A stretch of DNA of 50,186 nucleotides from positions 1 through 50,186 of the forward strand of contig JAUIDE010000019.1 of NCBI GenBank assembly GCA_030429105.1, read 5' to 3'. Below, one piece after another: positions 21,268 to 29,381 of this stretch. This DNA is from Alphaproteobacteria bacterium. Lineage in GTDB: Bacteria > Pseudomonadota > Alphaproteobacteria > Rhodobacterales > Rhodobacteraceae. Position numbers and translations under genes: made by a program. The stretch's first letter is position 1, and each line of letters opens with the position of its first letter. Below the pieces are notes generated by a model, which saw only the letters and a program-made list of their open reading frames with translations, had not been told where the DNA came from and searched no databases.

Positions 21268-21295
21268 GCCGTCCTCCGCCGGAGCGGAGGGCGGC
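21268..21295 (+). terminator. Terminator-like hairpin after ornithine decarboxylase
   Basis: A 12-bp stem with one G-U pair and a CGGA loop starts 7 bp after the stop codon. No T-run follows, as is common in very GC-rich genomes. It could serve either strand, since metZ ends at 21375 on the opposite strand. Confidence 0.6.
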
Positions 21296-21374
21296 CTCGC
21301 TTACCGAGGCGGAGAGGGGCCGAGGCCCCCGCCCGGGATGGAGCCTTTCTGGCCTTTGTTTGGCCGACCGGCCC

Positions 21375-22565
21375 TCAGAGCGCAGCCAGCGCGCCCTCGA
21401 TATCTGCGATCAGATCCTCCGCCGCCTCCAGCCCGACCGAGAGGCGGAGGAGGCCGGGGCCGATGCCGAGCGCGGCGCGCGCCTCTTCCGACAGCCGCTG
21501 ATGCGTCGTCGTCGCCGGATGGGTGATGATGGATTTTGCGTCGCCGAGATTGTTCGAGATCAGGATGAGCCCGAGCGCGTTCATGAAGCGGAAGGCCGCA
21601 GCTTTCGAGCCGAGGTCGAAGGCCACCATCGTGCCGCCCGTCTCCATCTGCCTCGCGGCGAGTGCGGCCTGCGGATGGTCCACCCGACCGGGATAGAGCA
21701 CGCGGGCGACGGCTTGATGGGCGGCGAGCCGGTCCGCGATCTCGGCGGCGCCGGCGGCCATGGCGCGGGCGCGGAGGTCCAGCGTCTCCAGACCCTTCAG
21801 CATCACCCAGGCGTTGAACGGGCTCATCGCCCCGCCCGTGTGCTTCAGATAGGGCTCCAGCACCTCCCGGATGAACTTTTTCCGGCCGAGGACGACGCCG
21901 CCGAGGCAGCGGCCCTGCCCGTCGATATGCTTCGTGGCGGAATAGATCACCACATCGGCGCCAAGCTCCAGCGGGCGCTGGAAGACAGGGGTGGCGAAGA
22001 CATTGTCCACCACGACCCGCGCGCCGGAGCCGTGCGCGATCTCCGCCACCGCCGCGAGGTCGATCAGCTCGAGCGTGGGGTTCGACGGGGTTTCGAGGAA
22101 GACGGCGACCGTTTCGGGCCGCATCGCGGCGCGCCATTGGGCGAGGTCCGTCCCGTCCACCAGCGTCACCTCGACGCCGAAGCGGGGCAGGAGCGTCTCC
22201 ACGATATAGAGGCAGGAGCCGAAGAGCGCGCGGGCGGCGACGACATGGTCCCCCGCCTTCACCTGCGAAAAGAGCGCGGCGTTGACGGCGGCCATGCCGG
22301 AGGCTGTCGCGAAAGCGTCCTCCGCCCCTTCGAGCGCGGCGATCCGCTCCTCGAACATCCGGACGGTGGGGTTGCCGTAGCGGGCGTATATGAAGCCCTC
22401 ATCCTCCCCCTTGAACCGCGCCTCCGCCGCCTCCGCATCCGGATAGGCGAAGGCCTGGGTGAGGAACAAGGCTTCGGAAAGTTCGCCATGCGCGCTCCGC
22501 CACGTCCCGGCATGGACCATGCGGGTGCGAGGGGCGAGGGGGCGGTCGGTCTGGTCTTTCGGCAT
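21375..22565 (-). CDS. metZ: O-succinylhomoserine sulfhydrylase
   Basis: A 396-residue PLP enzyme of the Cys/Met metabolism family that makes homocysteine from O-succinylhomoserine and sulfide. Visible are ARYGNPTVRMFEERIAALEG near residue 65, TASGMAAVNAALF near residue 88, the PLP lysine in SATKHIDGQGR near residue 210, and THPATTTHQRLS near residue 350. The start at 22565 gives the usual MetZ N-terminus; the frame is open further but runs into the riboswitch. The SAM-II riboswitch about 50 bp upstream supports a methionine role. Confidence 0.92.
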   Translation of the reverse strand: MPKDQTDRPLAPRTRMVHAGTWRSAHGELSEALFLTQAFAYPDAEAAEARFKGEDEGFIYARYGNPTVRMFEERIAALEGAEDAFATASGMAAVNAALFSQVKAGDHVVAARALFGSCLYIVETLLPRFGVEVTLVDGTDLAQWRAAMRPETVAVFLETPSNPTLELIDLAAVAEIAHGSGARVVVDNVFATPVFQRPLELGADVVIYSATKHIDGQGRCLGGVVLGRKKFIREVLEPYLKHTGGAMSPFNAWVMLKGLETLDLRARAMAAGAAEIADRLAAHQAVARVLYPGRVDHPQAALAARQMETGGTMVAFDLGSKAAAFRFMNALGLILISNNLGDAKSIITHPATTTHQRLSEEARAALGIGPGLLRLSVGLEAAEDLIADIEGALAAL

Positions 22566-22616
22566 GGGCCCGGCCTTCATCAATGGCCGGATCGGGGCCG
22601 GGGCCGCGCCCCGAGA

Positions 22617-22674
22617 CCTCTTTAGCGGTTTCTTTAACGTGGCCCGCAAGCCGGCCGACCAAATCGCCACGTGC
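22617..22674 (-). promoter_or_regulatory. SAM-II (SAM-alpha) riboswitch controlling metZ
   Basis: On the minus strand the sequence contains CGTGGCGATTTG, then GGCTTGC, GCCACGTTAAA and CCGCTAAAGAGG, in the order and spacing of the SAM-II riboswitch known from alphaproteobacterial met genes. The main stem pairs 22666-22672 with 22637-22643 (7 bp). The downstream GCTAAAGAGG forms the pseudoknot and carries the Shine-Dalgarno-like part in this class. It lies about 50 bp before the metZ start codon. S-adenosylmethionine binding should lower metZ expression. Confidence 0.92.
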
Positions 22675-22678
22675 GCCG

Positions 22679-22707
22679 CGCTTAACTCATGCATGAGCCG
22701 GGTTCAA
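22679..22707 (-). promoter_or_regulatory. metZ promoter with 12-bp palindrome in the spacer
   Basis: Reading leftwards, TTGAAC (22707-22702) and TAAGCG (22684-22679) are separated by 17 bp and lie just upstream of the riboswitch. The spacer contains a perfect palindrome CTCATGCATGAG (22686-22697), a possible operator for a repressor acting in addition to the riboswitch. Confidence 0.5.
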
Positions 22708-22765
22708 GCGCGGCGTCTCGACAGCGCAACGGGGGCGGTCCATGCTGGTGCAAAAAGGGGGGAAG

Positions 22766-23872
22766 ATGGCGAAGATCGTGCGGGTCGAAATCGAGATGGC
22801 GGACCTGAAGCCGAAGGTCAGGCGCTCCGATGCGATCCAGAGCTTCGTGAGCCAGGAGACGCCGATCCTCCGGGTCTTCGACGCGGACGGGGCGGCGGGG
22901 ACCGGCTATTCCTACACGATCGGGACGGGCGGGCCGGCGATCGTATCTCTCCTCGAACGCAGCCTCGCGCCGCGGATGATCGGGCGGGAGGCGGAGGAGA
23001 TCGAGGGGATCTGGCGCGACCTCCTCTTCGCCACCCATGCGACCGCGGTGGGCGCGATCACTTCGCTGGCGCTGGCCGCCGTGGACACCGCGCTCTGGGA
23101 TCTCCGCTGCCGGCGGGCGGGCCTGCCGCTCTGGCGGATGGCGGGAGGCGCGAAGCCCTCCGTTCCGCTCTACACGACGGAGGGAGGCTGGCTCCATATC
23201 GAGACGGGCGCGCTGGTCGAGGACGCGCTGGCGGCGCAGGAGGCAGGCTTCGGCGGCTCCAAGGTCAAGATCGGGCGGCCGCATCTCTCGGAGGACCGGG
23301 CGCGGCTCAAGGCGGTGCGGGAGGCGGTGGGCGGCGCCTACGAGATCATGACGGACGCCAATCAGGGTTTCTCGCGGCCCGAGGCGCTCAGGCGCGCGAA
23401 GGTGCTGGAGGAGGCGGGGGTCGCCTGGTTCGAGGAGCCGATGCCGGCGGATGACGTGGCGGCGCATGCGCTCCTCGCCGCCGCGACCTCCGTGCCTGTG
23501 GCGGTGGGGGAGAGCCTCTATTCGATTTCCCAGTTCAAGGATTACCTCGCCGCCGGCGCCTGCTCAATTGTGCAGGCGGATGTCGCACGGATCGGCGGGA
23601 TCACGCCCTGGCTCAAGGTCGCCCACATGGCGGAGGCGTTCAACACGCCGATCTGCCCGCATTTCCTGATGGAATTGCATGTGAGCCTCGTCTGCGCCGT
23701 TCCGAATGCGCCCTGGCTCGAATACATCCCGCAGCTCGACGCGCTGACCGGCGAGGGGATGCGGATCGAACGCGGCCGCGCCTTCCCTTCGGAGGCGCCG
23801 GGGCTCGGGATCGACTGGGATTTCGTGAAGATCAGGAGGGAGCGCGTGATGGCGCCTGTAGTGGTGGAGTGA
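22766..23872 (+). CDS. Mandelate racemase/muconate lactonizing enzyme family dehydratase
   Basis: A 368-residue enolase-superfamily enzyme. The lysine pair is in SKVKIGRP near residue 170, the three metal ligands are in IMTDANQGFS, WFEEPM and VAVGESLY, and a histidine-containing NTPICPHFLMELHVSL follows. This is the sugar-acid dehydratase pattern (D/E/E metal site with Lys and His acid-bases). The ATG at 22766 has a strong AGGGGGGAAG site; the earlier ATG at 22742 has none. The next gene, an HpcH/HpaI aldolase, overlaps by 4 bp. Together they suggest dehydration of an aldonate to a 2-keto-3-deoxy acid and cleavage to pyruvate plus an aldehyde. The particular sugar acid is not determined. Confidence 0.88.
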   Translation: MAKIVRVEIEMADLKPKVRRSDAIQSFVSQETPILRVFDADGAAGTGYSYTIGTGGPAIVSLLERSLAPRMIGREAEEIEGIWRDLLFATHATAVGAITSLALAAVDTALWDLRCRRAGLPLWRMAGGAKPSVPLYTTEGGWLHIETGALVEDALAAQEAGFGGSKVKIGRPHLSEDRARLKAVREAVGGAYEIMTDANQGFSRPEALRRAKVLEEAGVAWFEEPMPADDVAAHALLAAATSVPVAVGESLYSISQFKDYLAAGACSIVQADVARIGGITPWLKVAHMAEAFNTPICPHFLMELHVSLVCAVPNAPWLEYIPQLDALTGEGMRIERGRAFPSEAPGLGIDWDFVKIRRERVMAPVVVE

Positions 23873-24618
23873 CGATCCGGGAACGGGTGCTCGCCGGCGA
23901 GACGGTGATGGGCGCGATGGTCTTCGAATGCATGGTCCCAGCCATGCCGCAGCTCCTCGCCCTCGCCGGCGCGGAATACTGCGTCTACGACATGGAGCAT
24001 TCCGGCGCCTCGGTGGAGACGATCAAGGCGCAGGCGGCCTTCTGCCGGGGCCTCCCCGTCACGCCGATGGCGCGGCCGCCGAGGGGGGAGTACCGCTACA
24101 TTGCGCGGCTCCTCGATTCCGGGGTGAAGGGGGTCATGGCGCCGATGATCGAGAGCGCGGCGGACGCCGAGGCGCTCGTCTCCGCCTGCCGCTATCCGCC
24201 GGCGGGCAGGCGCGGCGCGGCCTTCGGCTTCGCGCATGACGATTACGCGCCGGGCGACCCGAAGGCGAAGATGGCGAAGGCGGATGCGGAGGTGCTCGTC
24301 ATCGCCCAGATCGAGACGGAGCGCGGGCTCGCCCATGCCGAAGCCATCGCGGCGACGGAGGGGGTGGACGTGATCTGGATCGGGCAGGCGGACCTTTCCA
24401 ATTTCCTAGGCCGGCCCGGCGATTTCGAGAGCGCGGTCTATCGCGACGCCTGCGCCGCGATCCGCGCGGCGGCGGAGCGGCACGGCAAGGCGATGGGCGT
24501 GCTGGCGACGAGCCCTGCGGGCATGGCCGCCTATCGCGCAGAGGGTTACGGCATGCTCGCGGCGGGGACTGACCAGGCGATCCTCGTGGAGGGGTACCGG
24601 CGGATTCTCGCGGGGTAG
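23869..24618 (+). CDS. HpcH/HpaI family class II aldolase
   Basis: A 249-residue metal-dependent aldolase of the 2-dehydro-3-deoxyglucarate aldolase type. Motifs include YDMEHSG near residue 40, MARPPRGEYRYIARLLDSG in the middle, PMIES near residue 93, and IAQIETERGLAHAEAI followed by DVIWIGQADLSNFLG. The start is a GTG within a GTGA overlap with the dehydratase stop, so the pair is translationally coupled. It most likely splits the dehydratase product into pyruvate and an aldehyde. Confidence 0.88.
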   Translation: MTIRERVLAGETVMGAMVFECMVPAMPQLLALAGAEYCVYDMEHSGASVETIKAQAAFCRGLPVTPMARPPRGEYRYIARLLDSGVKGVMAPMIESAADAEALVSACRYPPAGRRGAAFGFAHDDYAPGDPKAKMAKADAEVLVIAQIETERGLAHAEAIAATEGVDVIWIGQADLSNFLGRPGDFESAVYRDACAAIRAAAERHGKAMGVLATSPAGMAAYRAEGYGMLAAGTDQAILVEGYRRILAG

Positions 24619-24640
24619 GTCCGGTCGCCCCCTCGCGCGG

Positions 24641-25246
24641 CTAGAGCGCCCGTCGCGCGCGGAGCGCGGCGGAGAGGGTGCCGTCGTCCAGATAATCGAG
24701 CTCGCCCCCGACCGGCACGCCCTGGGCCAGCGAAGTGACGGCGACGCCGGCGCCCGAGAGATGGTCAGCGATGTAATGCGCCGTCGTCTGCCCGTCGATC
24801 GTTGCCGGGAGGGCGAGGATCACTTCCTGCACTTCCGGCGCGGCGGCTCGGGCGGCGAGGCGGGGGATGCGCAGCGTCTCCGGCGTCACCGCGTCGAGCG
24901 CGGAGAGCACGCCGCCGAGAACGTGATAACGGCCGCGGAAGATCCCCGCCCGCTCCAGCGCCCAGAGATCGGCGACATCCTCCACCACGCAGAGGAGCGA
25001 CGGATCCCGCCGCGGATCGCGGCAGATCGCGCATTCGTCGCCCGTATCGAGATTGCCGCAGGTGGCGCAGAGGCGCACGCGCTCCGCCGCCTCCTGCATC
25101 GCGCGGGCGAGGGGGAGGAGCATCGTCTCCCGCTTCTTCACCATCTGGAGCACGGCGCGGCGGGCGGAGCGCGGGCCCAGGCCCGGCAGCTTCGCCATGA
25201 GGTCGATCAGCCGCTGGACTTCCTTGCCCGCCTCTCGCTCGTCCAT
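24641..25246 (-). CDS. recR: Recombination mediator RecR
   Basis: RecR works with RecO and RecF to load RecA at gaps. The 201-residue protein has N-terminal [14 protein letters not shown], a four-cysteine zinc finger ([16 protein letters not shown]) near residue 58, and the Toprim segment [16 protein letters not shown]. The ATG at 25246 begins directly with the conserved part and has a GGGGA site; an earlier ATG at 25300 would overlap the upstream MATE gene. It lies 50 bp downstream of the MATE gene, not beside dnaX, its most common partner. Confidence 0.95.
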   Translation of the reverse strand: MDEREAGKEVQRLIDLMAKLPGLGPRSARRAVLQMVKKRETMLLPLARAMQEAAERVRLCATCGNLDTGDECAICRDPRRDPSLLCVVEDVADLWALERAGIFRGRYHVLGGVLSALDAVTPETLRIPRLAARAAAPEVQEVILALPATIDGQTTAHYIADHLSGAGVAVTSLAQGVPVGGELDYLDDGTLSAALRARRAL

Positions 25247-25296
25247 GCCGTTCCCCGCCTGTTCGCGCCGGAAGGTCGGCCGCGCGCCTCCCCGCG

Positions 25297-26682
25297 TCAA
25301 GCGCCGCCGCGCCGGAGGGCGGAGAAATCGGGCCGGAACCCGCCGATGGCGCGGCGGCCGATGACCACGGCGAGGAGCATGGAAAGCGCGAAACCGCTCC
25401 AGACGGCCGCGAAGAGCCCGGCCCAGACGCCTGCGAGCCCCCAGCCAAGGCCGGAGACGAAGAGCGCGGGGAAGAGGAGGAGCGCGAGAATCTGCCGGTA
25501 AAGGCCGATCACGACGCTCCAGACCGGGCGGCGCACACCCTGGAAGAAGGCGGTGACGAGGAACATCAGCGCATAGGCCGGCGTCATCAGCGCCGCGGCG
25601 CGGAGATAGGCGGCGCCGGAGGCGATGGCCGCAGCGTCTTCAGTGAAGAGCCCGGTCAGCGCCGCGCCGAAGAGGCCGAGGAGGACCGAACCGGCGAGGG
25701 AGAGGCCGAGCGCGGCGAAGGCGGCCAGCGTCGCCGCCTGGCGCACGCGGTCATGGTCGCGCGCTCCGAAGTTCTGCGCCGTAAGCGGCATGAGCGCGAT
25801 GGAGAGGGAGAGGATCGGCAGGAGGATCAGCTGTTCGACCTGGAAGGCGACGCCGAACCCGGCCACCGCCGCCGCGCCGAAAGGCTGGAGATGCGCCTGC
25901 ATGATGAGCCCGCCCGCCATCATCACCACCATCGTCAGGCTCGCGGGGAGGCCCTGCCGGAGGAGGGCGAGCAAGGTCGCCCGAGAAGGCTTCGCATCCC
26001 GCCAGCGCGCGCCGCGGAGCGCCCGCGTGCGCCGGGCGCGGGAGATCAGGAAAAGGGCGACTGCGGCCTGGATCAGGACCGTGGAGGCGGCGATCCCGTC
26101 GAAGCCGAGGCCGGGGAGCCCGAAGACGCCGTAGATCAGGAGCGGGTTCAGCCCGATATTTGCCAGGAAGGCTGCGGCCTGCGCGTTCCGGTTCGCGCTC
26201 GTGTCGCCCTGTGCCGTGAGCACCCCGTTCGCGGTGAAGCCGACGAGAAAGCCGGGCAGGCCGAGAAAGAGAAGCGTGAGGTAGCTCTCCGCCGCCGCCA
26301 GCACAGACGGCTCCGCCCCGAGGAGGGCGAGCGCCGGCCCGGCCAGGAGCGCGCCCGCGAGGCCGAGCGCGACGCCGAGGAGGGCGGCGAGGCCGAGCGC
26401 TCCGGCGGCATAGGCGCGCGCCGCCTCCGGCCGCCCGGCGCCGAGCGCGCCTCCGATCAGCGCAGAGGCCCCCTGCGACAGGCCGAAGCCGAGCGAGACC
26501 AGCAGCATGAAGACGGAGAAGGAGAGCGCGAGCCCGGCCTGCGCCTCCGTCGAGATCCAGCCGGCGTAGAACGTGTCCACCACATTGTAGAGCGTGGTGA
26601 ACAGCATCCCGAGGGCGGCGGGGCCGGCGAGGGCGGCGAGATGGGGGCCGAGCGGCCCTGCGGTCAGATCCCTTTCGGACAT
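25297..26682 (-). CDS. MATE family efflux transporter
   Basis: A 461-residue polytopic membrane protein of the MATE (MatE) cation-coupled drug/metabolite exporter family. About twelve hydrophobic segments are visible, in two repeated halves. Typical segments are [12 protein letters not shown] near residue 32, [20 protein letters not shown] near residue 62, [11 protein letters not shown] near residue 178, and [15 protein letters not shown] in the second half. It is upstream of recR on the same strand. The exported substrate is unknown. Confidence 0.9.
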   Translation of the reverse strand: MSERDLTAGPLGPHLAALAGPAALGMLFTTLYNVVDTFYAGWISTEAQAGLALSFSVFMLLVSLGFGLSQGASALIGGALGAGRPEAARAYAAGALGLAALLGVALGLAGALLAGPALALLGAEPSVLAAAESYLTLLFLGLPGFLVGFTANGVLTAQGDTSANRNAQAAAFLANIGLNPLLIYGVFGLPGLGFDGIAASTVLIQAAVALFLISRARRTRALRGARWRDAKPSRATLLALLRQGLPASLTMVVMMAGGLIMQAHLQPFGAAAVAGFGVAFQVEQLILLPILSLSIALMPLTAQNFGARDHDRVRQAATLAAFAALGLSLAGSVLLGLFGAALTGLFTEDAAAIASGAAYLRAAALMTPAYALMFLVTAFFQGVRRPVWSVVIGLYRQILALLLFPALFVSGLGWGLAGVWAGLFAAVWSGFALSMLLAVVIGRRAIGGFRPDFSALRRGGA

Positions 26683-26953
26683 GGGGACCGGGCCCTTGCG
26701 GACTTTCGGGCGAACCCGATTAGGCTTGCGTTAATCACGATTTGCGGGTCTTTACTCATCTTGGCGCGGTCAAGATCGCGCCGTGTCTCAATGGTTGCGT
26801 AACGAAGGAGCTCCCCGCTTTTTTTCGCGGCGTCGCTCCGCGCGAATGCGTCGCGTAGAGGTCGCGTTGATTTCGCCGCCGCCTTCACGGGCGGGCGCCG
26901 AAAGGGGGCCGGCGCGCGCGTGGAGGGGCGAGCCGGCCTTTTTCCCTTCCCTG
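26683..26953. other. 271-bp intergenic region between MATE and csaA
   Basis: No gene is supported, but the region contains a T7 run (26819-26825), a short GGCGCG...CGCGCC hairpin (about 26763-26782) and a terminator-like structure at its right end. The MATE promoter should lie here on the minus strand, but I can only propose weak elements. Confidence 0.4.
26907..26943 (+). terminator. Intrinsic terminator with T-run on the plus strand
   Basis: A 7-bp GGCCGGC/GCCGGCC stem with an 18-nt loop is followed directly by five T residues (26939-26943) on the plus strand. No plus-strand gene lies before it, so it may end an unannotated RNA, or act as a bidirectional block after csaA on the minus strand. 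Confidence 0.45.
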
Positions 26954-27292
26954 TCAGTGCATTCGTCCGCCGGACGGGACGCGATGGTCCGGCCCGATCA
27001 GCACCACCTCCCCCGCTTCGTCAGGCAAGCCAAGCACCAGCACCTCGCTCATGAACGGGCCGATCTGCCGCGGCGGGAAATTCACGACTGCGAGCACCTG
27101 CCGGCCGACCAGCGCCTCCGGCACGTAGTGTTTCGTGATCTGGGCGGAGCTCTTCCTCACGCCGATCTCGCCGCCAAAATCGACCCAGAGGCGGATCGCG
27201 GGCTTCCGCGCCTCGGGGAAGGGCTCGGCGCGGACGACCTCGCCCACCCGCACGTCAACCTTCAGGAAATCCTCGTATCCGATCTCAGCCAT
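26954..27292 (-). CDS. csaA: CsaA-type tRNA-binding domain protein
   Basis: A 112-residue OB-fold protein of the CsaA/Trbp111 family, reported as a chaperone-like, secretion-associated or tRNA-binding protein. Family segments are FLKVDVRVGEVVRAEPFPEA at the N-terminus, RLWVDFGGEIGVRKSSAQI in the middle and VLAVVNFPPRQIGPFMSEVL near residue 75. A GGAGGGGCGG ribosome site precedes the ATG. It follows recJ by 57 bp on the same strand. Confidence 0.9.
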   Translation of the reverse strand: MAEIGYEDFLKVDVRVGEVVRAEPFPEARKPAIRLWVDFGGEIGVRKSSAQITKHYVPEALVGRQVLAVVNFPPRQIGPFMSEVLVLGLPDEAGEVVLIGPDHRVPSGGRMH

Positions 27293-27349
27293 CCGCCCCT
27301 CCGTGCTTCGCGGCGGACCATAGGGCGGCGGCGCGGCTTGCGGAAGGGG

Positions 27350-29104
27350 TCAGCGGGCGGGGGCGGCGTCCTCCACCCGCAGCTTCGCCTTCCGCCTTCC
27401 ACCCCAGTCGTCGATCTCCAGCCGACCGGCGACATGAAGCGGGGCGCCGCCGGAGCCTTCGAGCATCTCGCCGAGCGGGCCGGGGAAGGCGCGGAAGGCG
27501 ATGGCGTCGAGACGGCCGCCCGCCGGGTCCGCGAGGGTCAGCCGCAGATGCGCCTCCCCCGCCCGCTTCGCGAAGGCGACGCGGAGGCCGGGGAGCGCGA
27601 AGCGCGGGGCGGGAGCGGCCTGGCCGAAAGGGCCCGCCGCCTCCAGCAGGGAGACAAGCTCCGGCGTCGCCGCCGCCGCTGAGAGCGCGCCGTCGATCCG
27701 GAGGTTCCGGAAGGGCGGGAGCGCGCCCATTGCGGGGGCGAGCCTTGCGCCAAGCGCCGCCATCGCGGGCTCCAGCATCGCGGCGGAGAGGCTGAGCCCC
27801 GCCGCCATGCGGTGCCCGCCGCCCTTTGCGATCAACCCGTCGCGCGCCAGCGCGGCGACGGCGGCGCCGAGATCGACGCCTTCCACCGAGCGGGCGGAGC
27901 CCTTTCCCTCCCCGTTCTCGAAGCCGATGACGACGGCCGGCCGCTCGAACCGCTCCTTCAGCCGGGCGGCGACGATGCCGACGACGCCGGGATGCCAGCC
28001 CTCGGCGGCGGCCCAGACGAGCGGGCCCTCCGCCCCCCGGGCCTCGACCTGTTCTATCGCGCGCTCCAGCACCTCGGCCTCGATCCGCCGCCGCTCCTCG
28101 TTCAGCCGTTCGAGCTCGAAGGCGATCCCCTCCGCCTCCTCCGCCGAAGTGGTGGAGAGGAGGCGGGCGCCGAGATCGGCCTTGCCGATCCGCCCGCCGG
28201 CGTTCACCCGCGGCCCGAGGACATAGCCGAGATGGAAGGAGGCCGGGGCGGCGGTGAGCCGCGCGGCGTCCGCCAGCGCCATCAGCCCGGGCCGGGCGCG
28301 CGCCGCCATCACCTTCAGCCCCTGCCGCACGAAGGCGCGGTTGACGCCGGTAAGCGGCGCGACATCCGCCACGGTGGCGAGGGCGACGAGGTCGAGCGCG
28401 GCCATGAGGTCCGGCGCGGCCCGCCCCTCCGCCCGGAGCAGGCGGTTCGCGGCGACGAGCAGGAGGAACACGACGCCGGCGGCGCAGAGATGACCCATCC
28501 CGCTTGCATCGTCGTGCCGGTTCGGGTTCACCACCGCCGCGCATTCGGGCAGCGTCTCCCCTGCGAGGTGGTGGTCGGCGATCACCACATCAGCGCCCGC
28601 CGCCTGCGCCGCCGTGACCGGGCCATGGGAGAGCGTGCCGCAATCGACGCAGAGAATGAGGTCATGCGCGGCGCCGAGCGCGGCCATGGCGGGCTCGTTC
28701 GGGCCGTAGCCCTCGTCGATCCGGTCCGGCACGTAGACCGTTGCGGCGAGGCCGAGGTCGCGCAGCCAGCAGACGAGAAGCGCGGCGGAGGCGCCGCCGT
28801 CCACATCATAGTCGCCGAAGATCGCCACCCGCTCCCGCCGCAGGACGGCGCGGACGAGGCGGGCGGCAGCCCGGTCCATGTCGCGGAGCGTGGAGGGATC
28901 GGGGAGGAGCGCCTTCAGCGTCGGGTCGAGGAAGGCCGCAGCCTCCTCCGGCGCGACGCCGCGAAGCGCAAGGACGCGGCCGACGATCTCCGGCGCGCCG
29001 ATCTCCCGCGCGATTGCGGCGCCCATCCGCTCCGCCGCCTCGCCCGGACCGACCCAGCGGCGGCCGTGGGCCGAGGCCTCGACGCCGAGAAAGGCGGGCT
29101 CAGT
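27350..29104 (-). CDS. recJ: Single-stranded-DNA-specific exonuclease RecJ
   Basis: RecJ degrades single-stranded DNA 5' to 3' in recombination and repair. The 584-residue protein has the DHH phosphoesterase motifs GDYDVDGGASA near residue 93, LCVDCGTLSHG and IADHHLAGE, plus the DHHA1 segment GGGHRMAAGLSL. The start is placed at the TTG at 29104, which overlaps the stop of the preceding small gene and opens just before the conserved FLGVEAS segment; no ATG or GTG fits as well. The frame upstream of it is antisense-like sequence. Confidence 0.94.
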   Translation of the reverse strand, partial: TEPAFLGVEASAHGRRWVGPGEAAERMGAAIAREIGAPEIVGRVLALRGVAPEEAAAFLDPTLKALLPDPSTLRDMDRAAARLVRAVLRRERVAIFGDYDVDGGASAALLVCWLRDLGLAATVYVPDRIDEGYGPNEPAMAALGAAHDLILCVDCGTLSHGPVTAAQAAGADVVIADHHLAGETLPECAAVVNPNRHDDASGMGHLCAAGVVFLLLVAANRLLRAEGRAAPDLMAALDLVALATVADVAPLTGVNRAFVRQGLKVMAARARPGLMALADAARLTAAPASFHLGYVLGPRVNAGGRIGKADLGARLLSTTSAEEAEGIAFELERLNEERRRIEAEVLERAIEQVEARGAEGPLVWAAAEGWHPGVVGIVAARLKERFERPAVVIGFENGEGKGSARSVEGVDLGAAVAALARDGLIAKGGGHRMAAGLSLSAAMLEPAMAALGARLAPAMGALPPFRNLRIDGALSAAAATPELVSLLEAAGPFGQAAPAPRFALPGLRVAFAKRAGEAHLRLTLADPAGGRLDAIAFRAFPGPLGEMLEGSGGAPLHVAGRLEIDDWGGRRKAKLRVEDAAPAR

Positions 29105-29381
29105 CAAGGCCGCGGCCGCTCTCGCCCGGACCGCCTTCGGGCCGGGGCGGCGGACGGTTCGGCGCGCCTTCCGGTTCCCCCCGGAGCGCTCGACGGAGGA
29201 GGAGAAGGCCGAAAACCCAGCCGCCCGCTGCGATGGCGAGCCAGACAAAGGGCGGCGCCTCGCCTGCAGGAGCGGCGGAGGCCCAGCCCATGACGACGAG
29301 CGCGGCCATGCCGGTCAGCAACGCGAGCCAGACGAGGAGGAAGGCGACGGCCGCCCGGCTCCGCCGCCGCCGCTCCGCCAT
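29100..29381 (-). CDS. Small membrane protein between glpX and recJ
   Basis: A 93-residue protein with two hydrophobic segments (about residues 11-35 and 43-62), an arginine-rich N-terminus (MAERRRRSRAA) and a proline/glycine-rich acidic tail. It starts in a TGATG overlap with glpX and its stop overlaps the recJ start, so it is a tightly coupled member of the operon. I recognise no family. Confidence 0.72.
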   Translation of the reverse strand: MAERRRRSRAAVAFLLVWLALLTGMAALVVMGWASAAPAGEAPPFVWLAIAAGGWVFGLLLLRRALRGEPEGAPNRPPPRPEGGPGESGRGLD

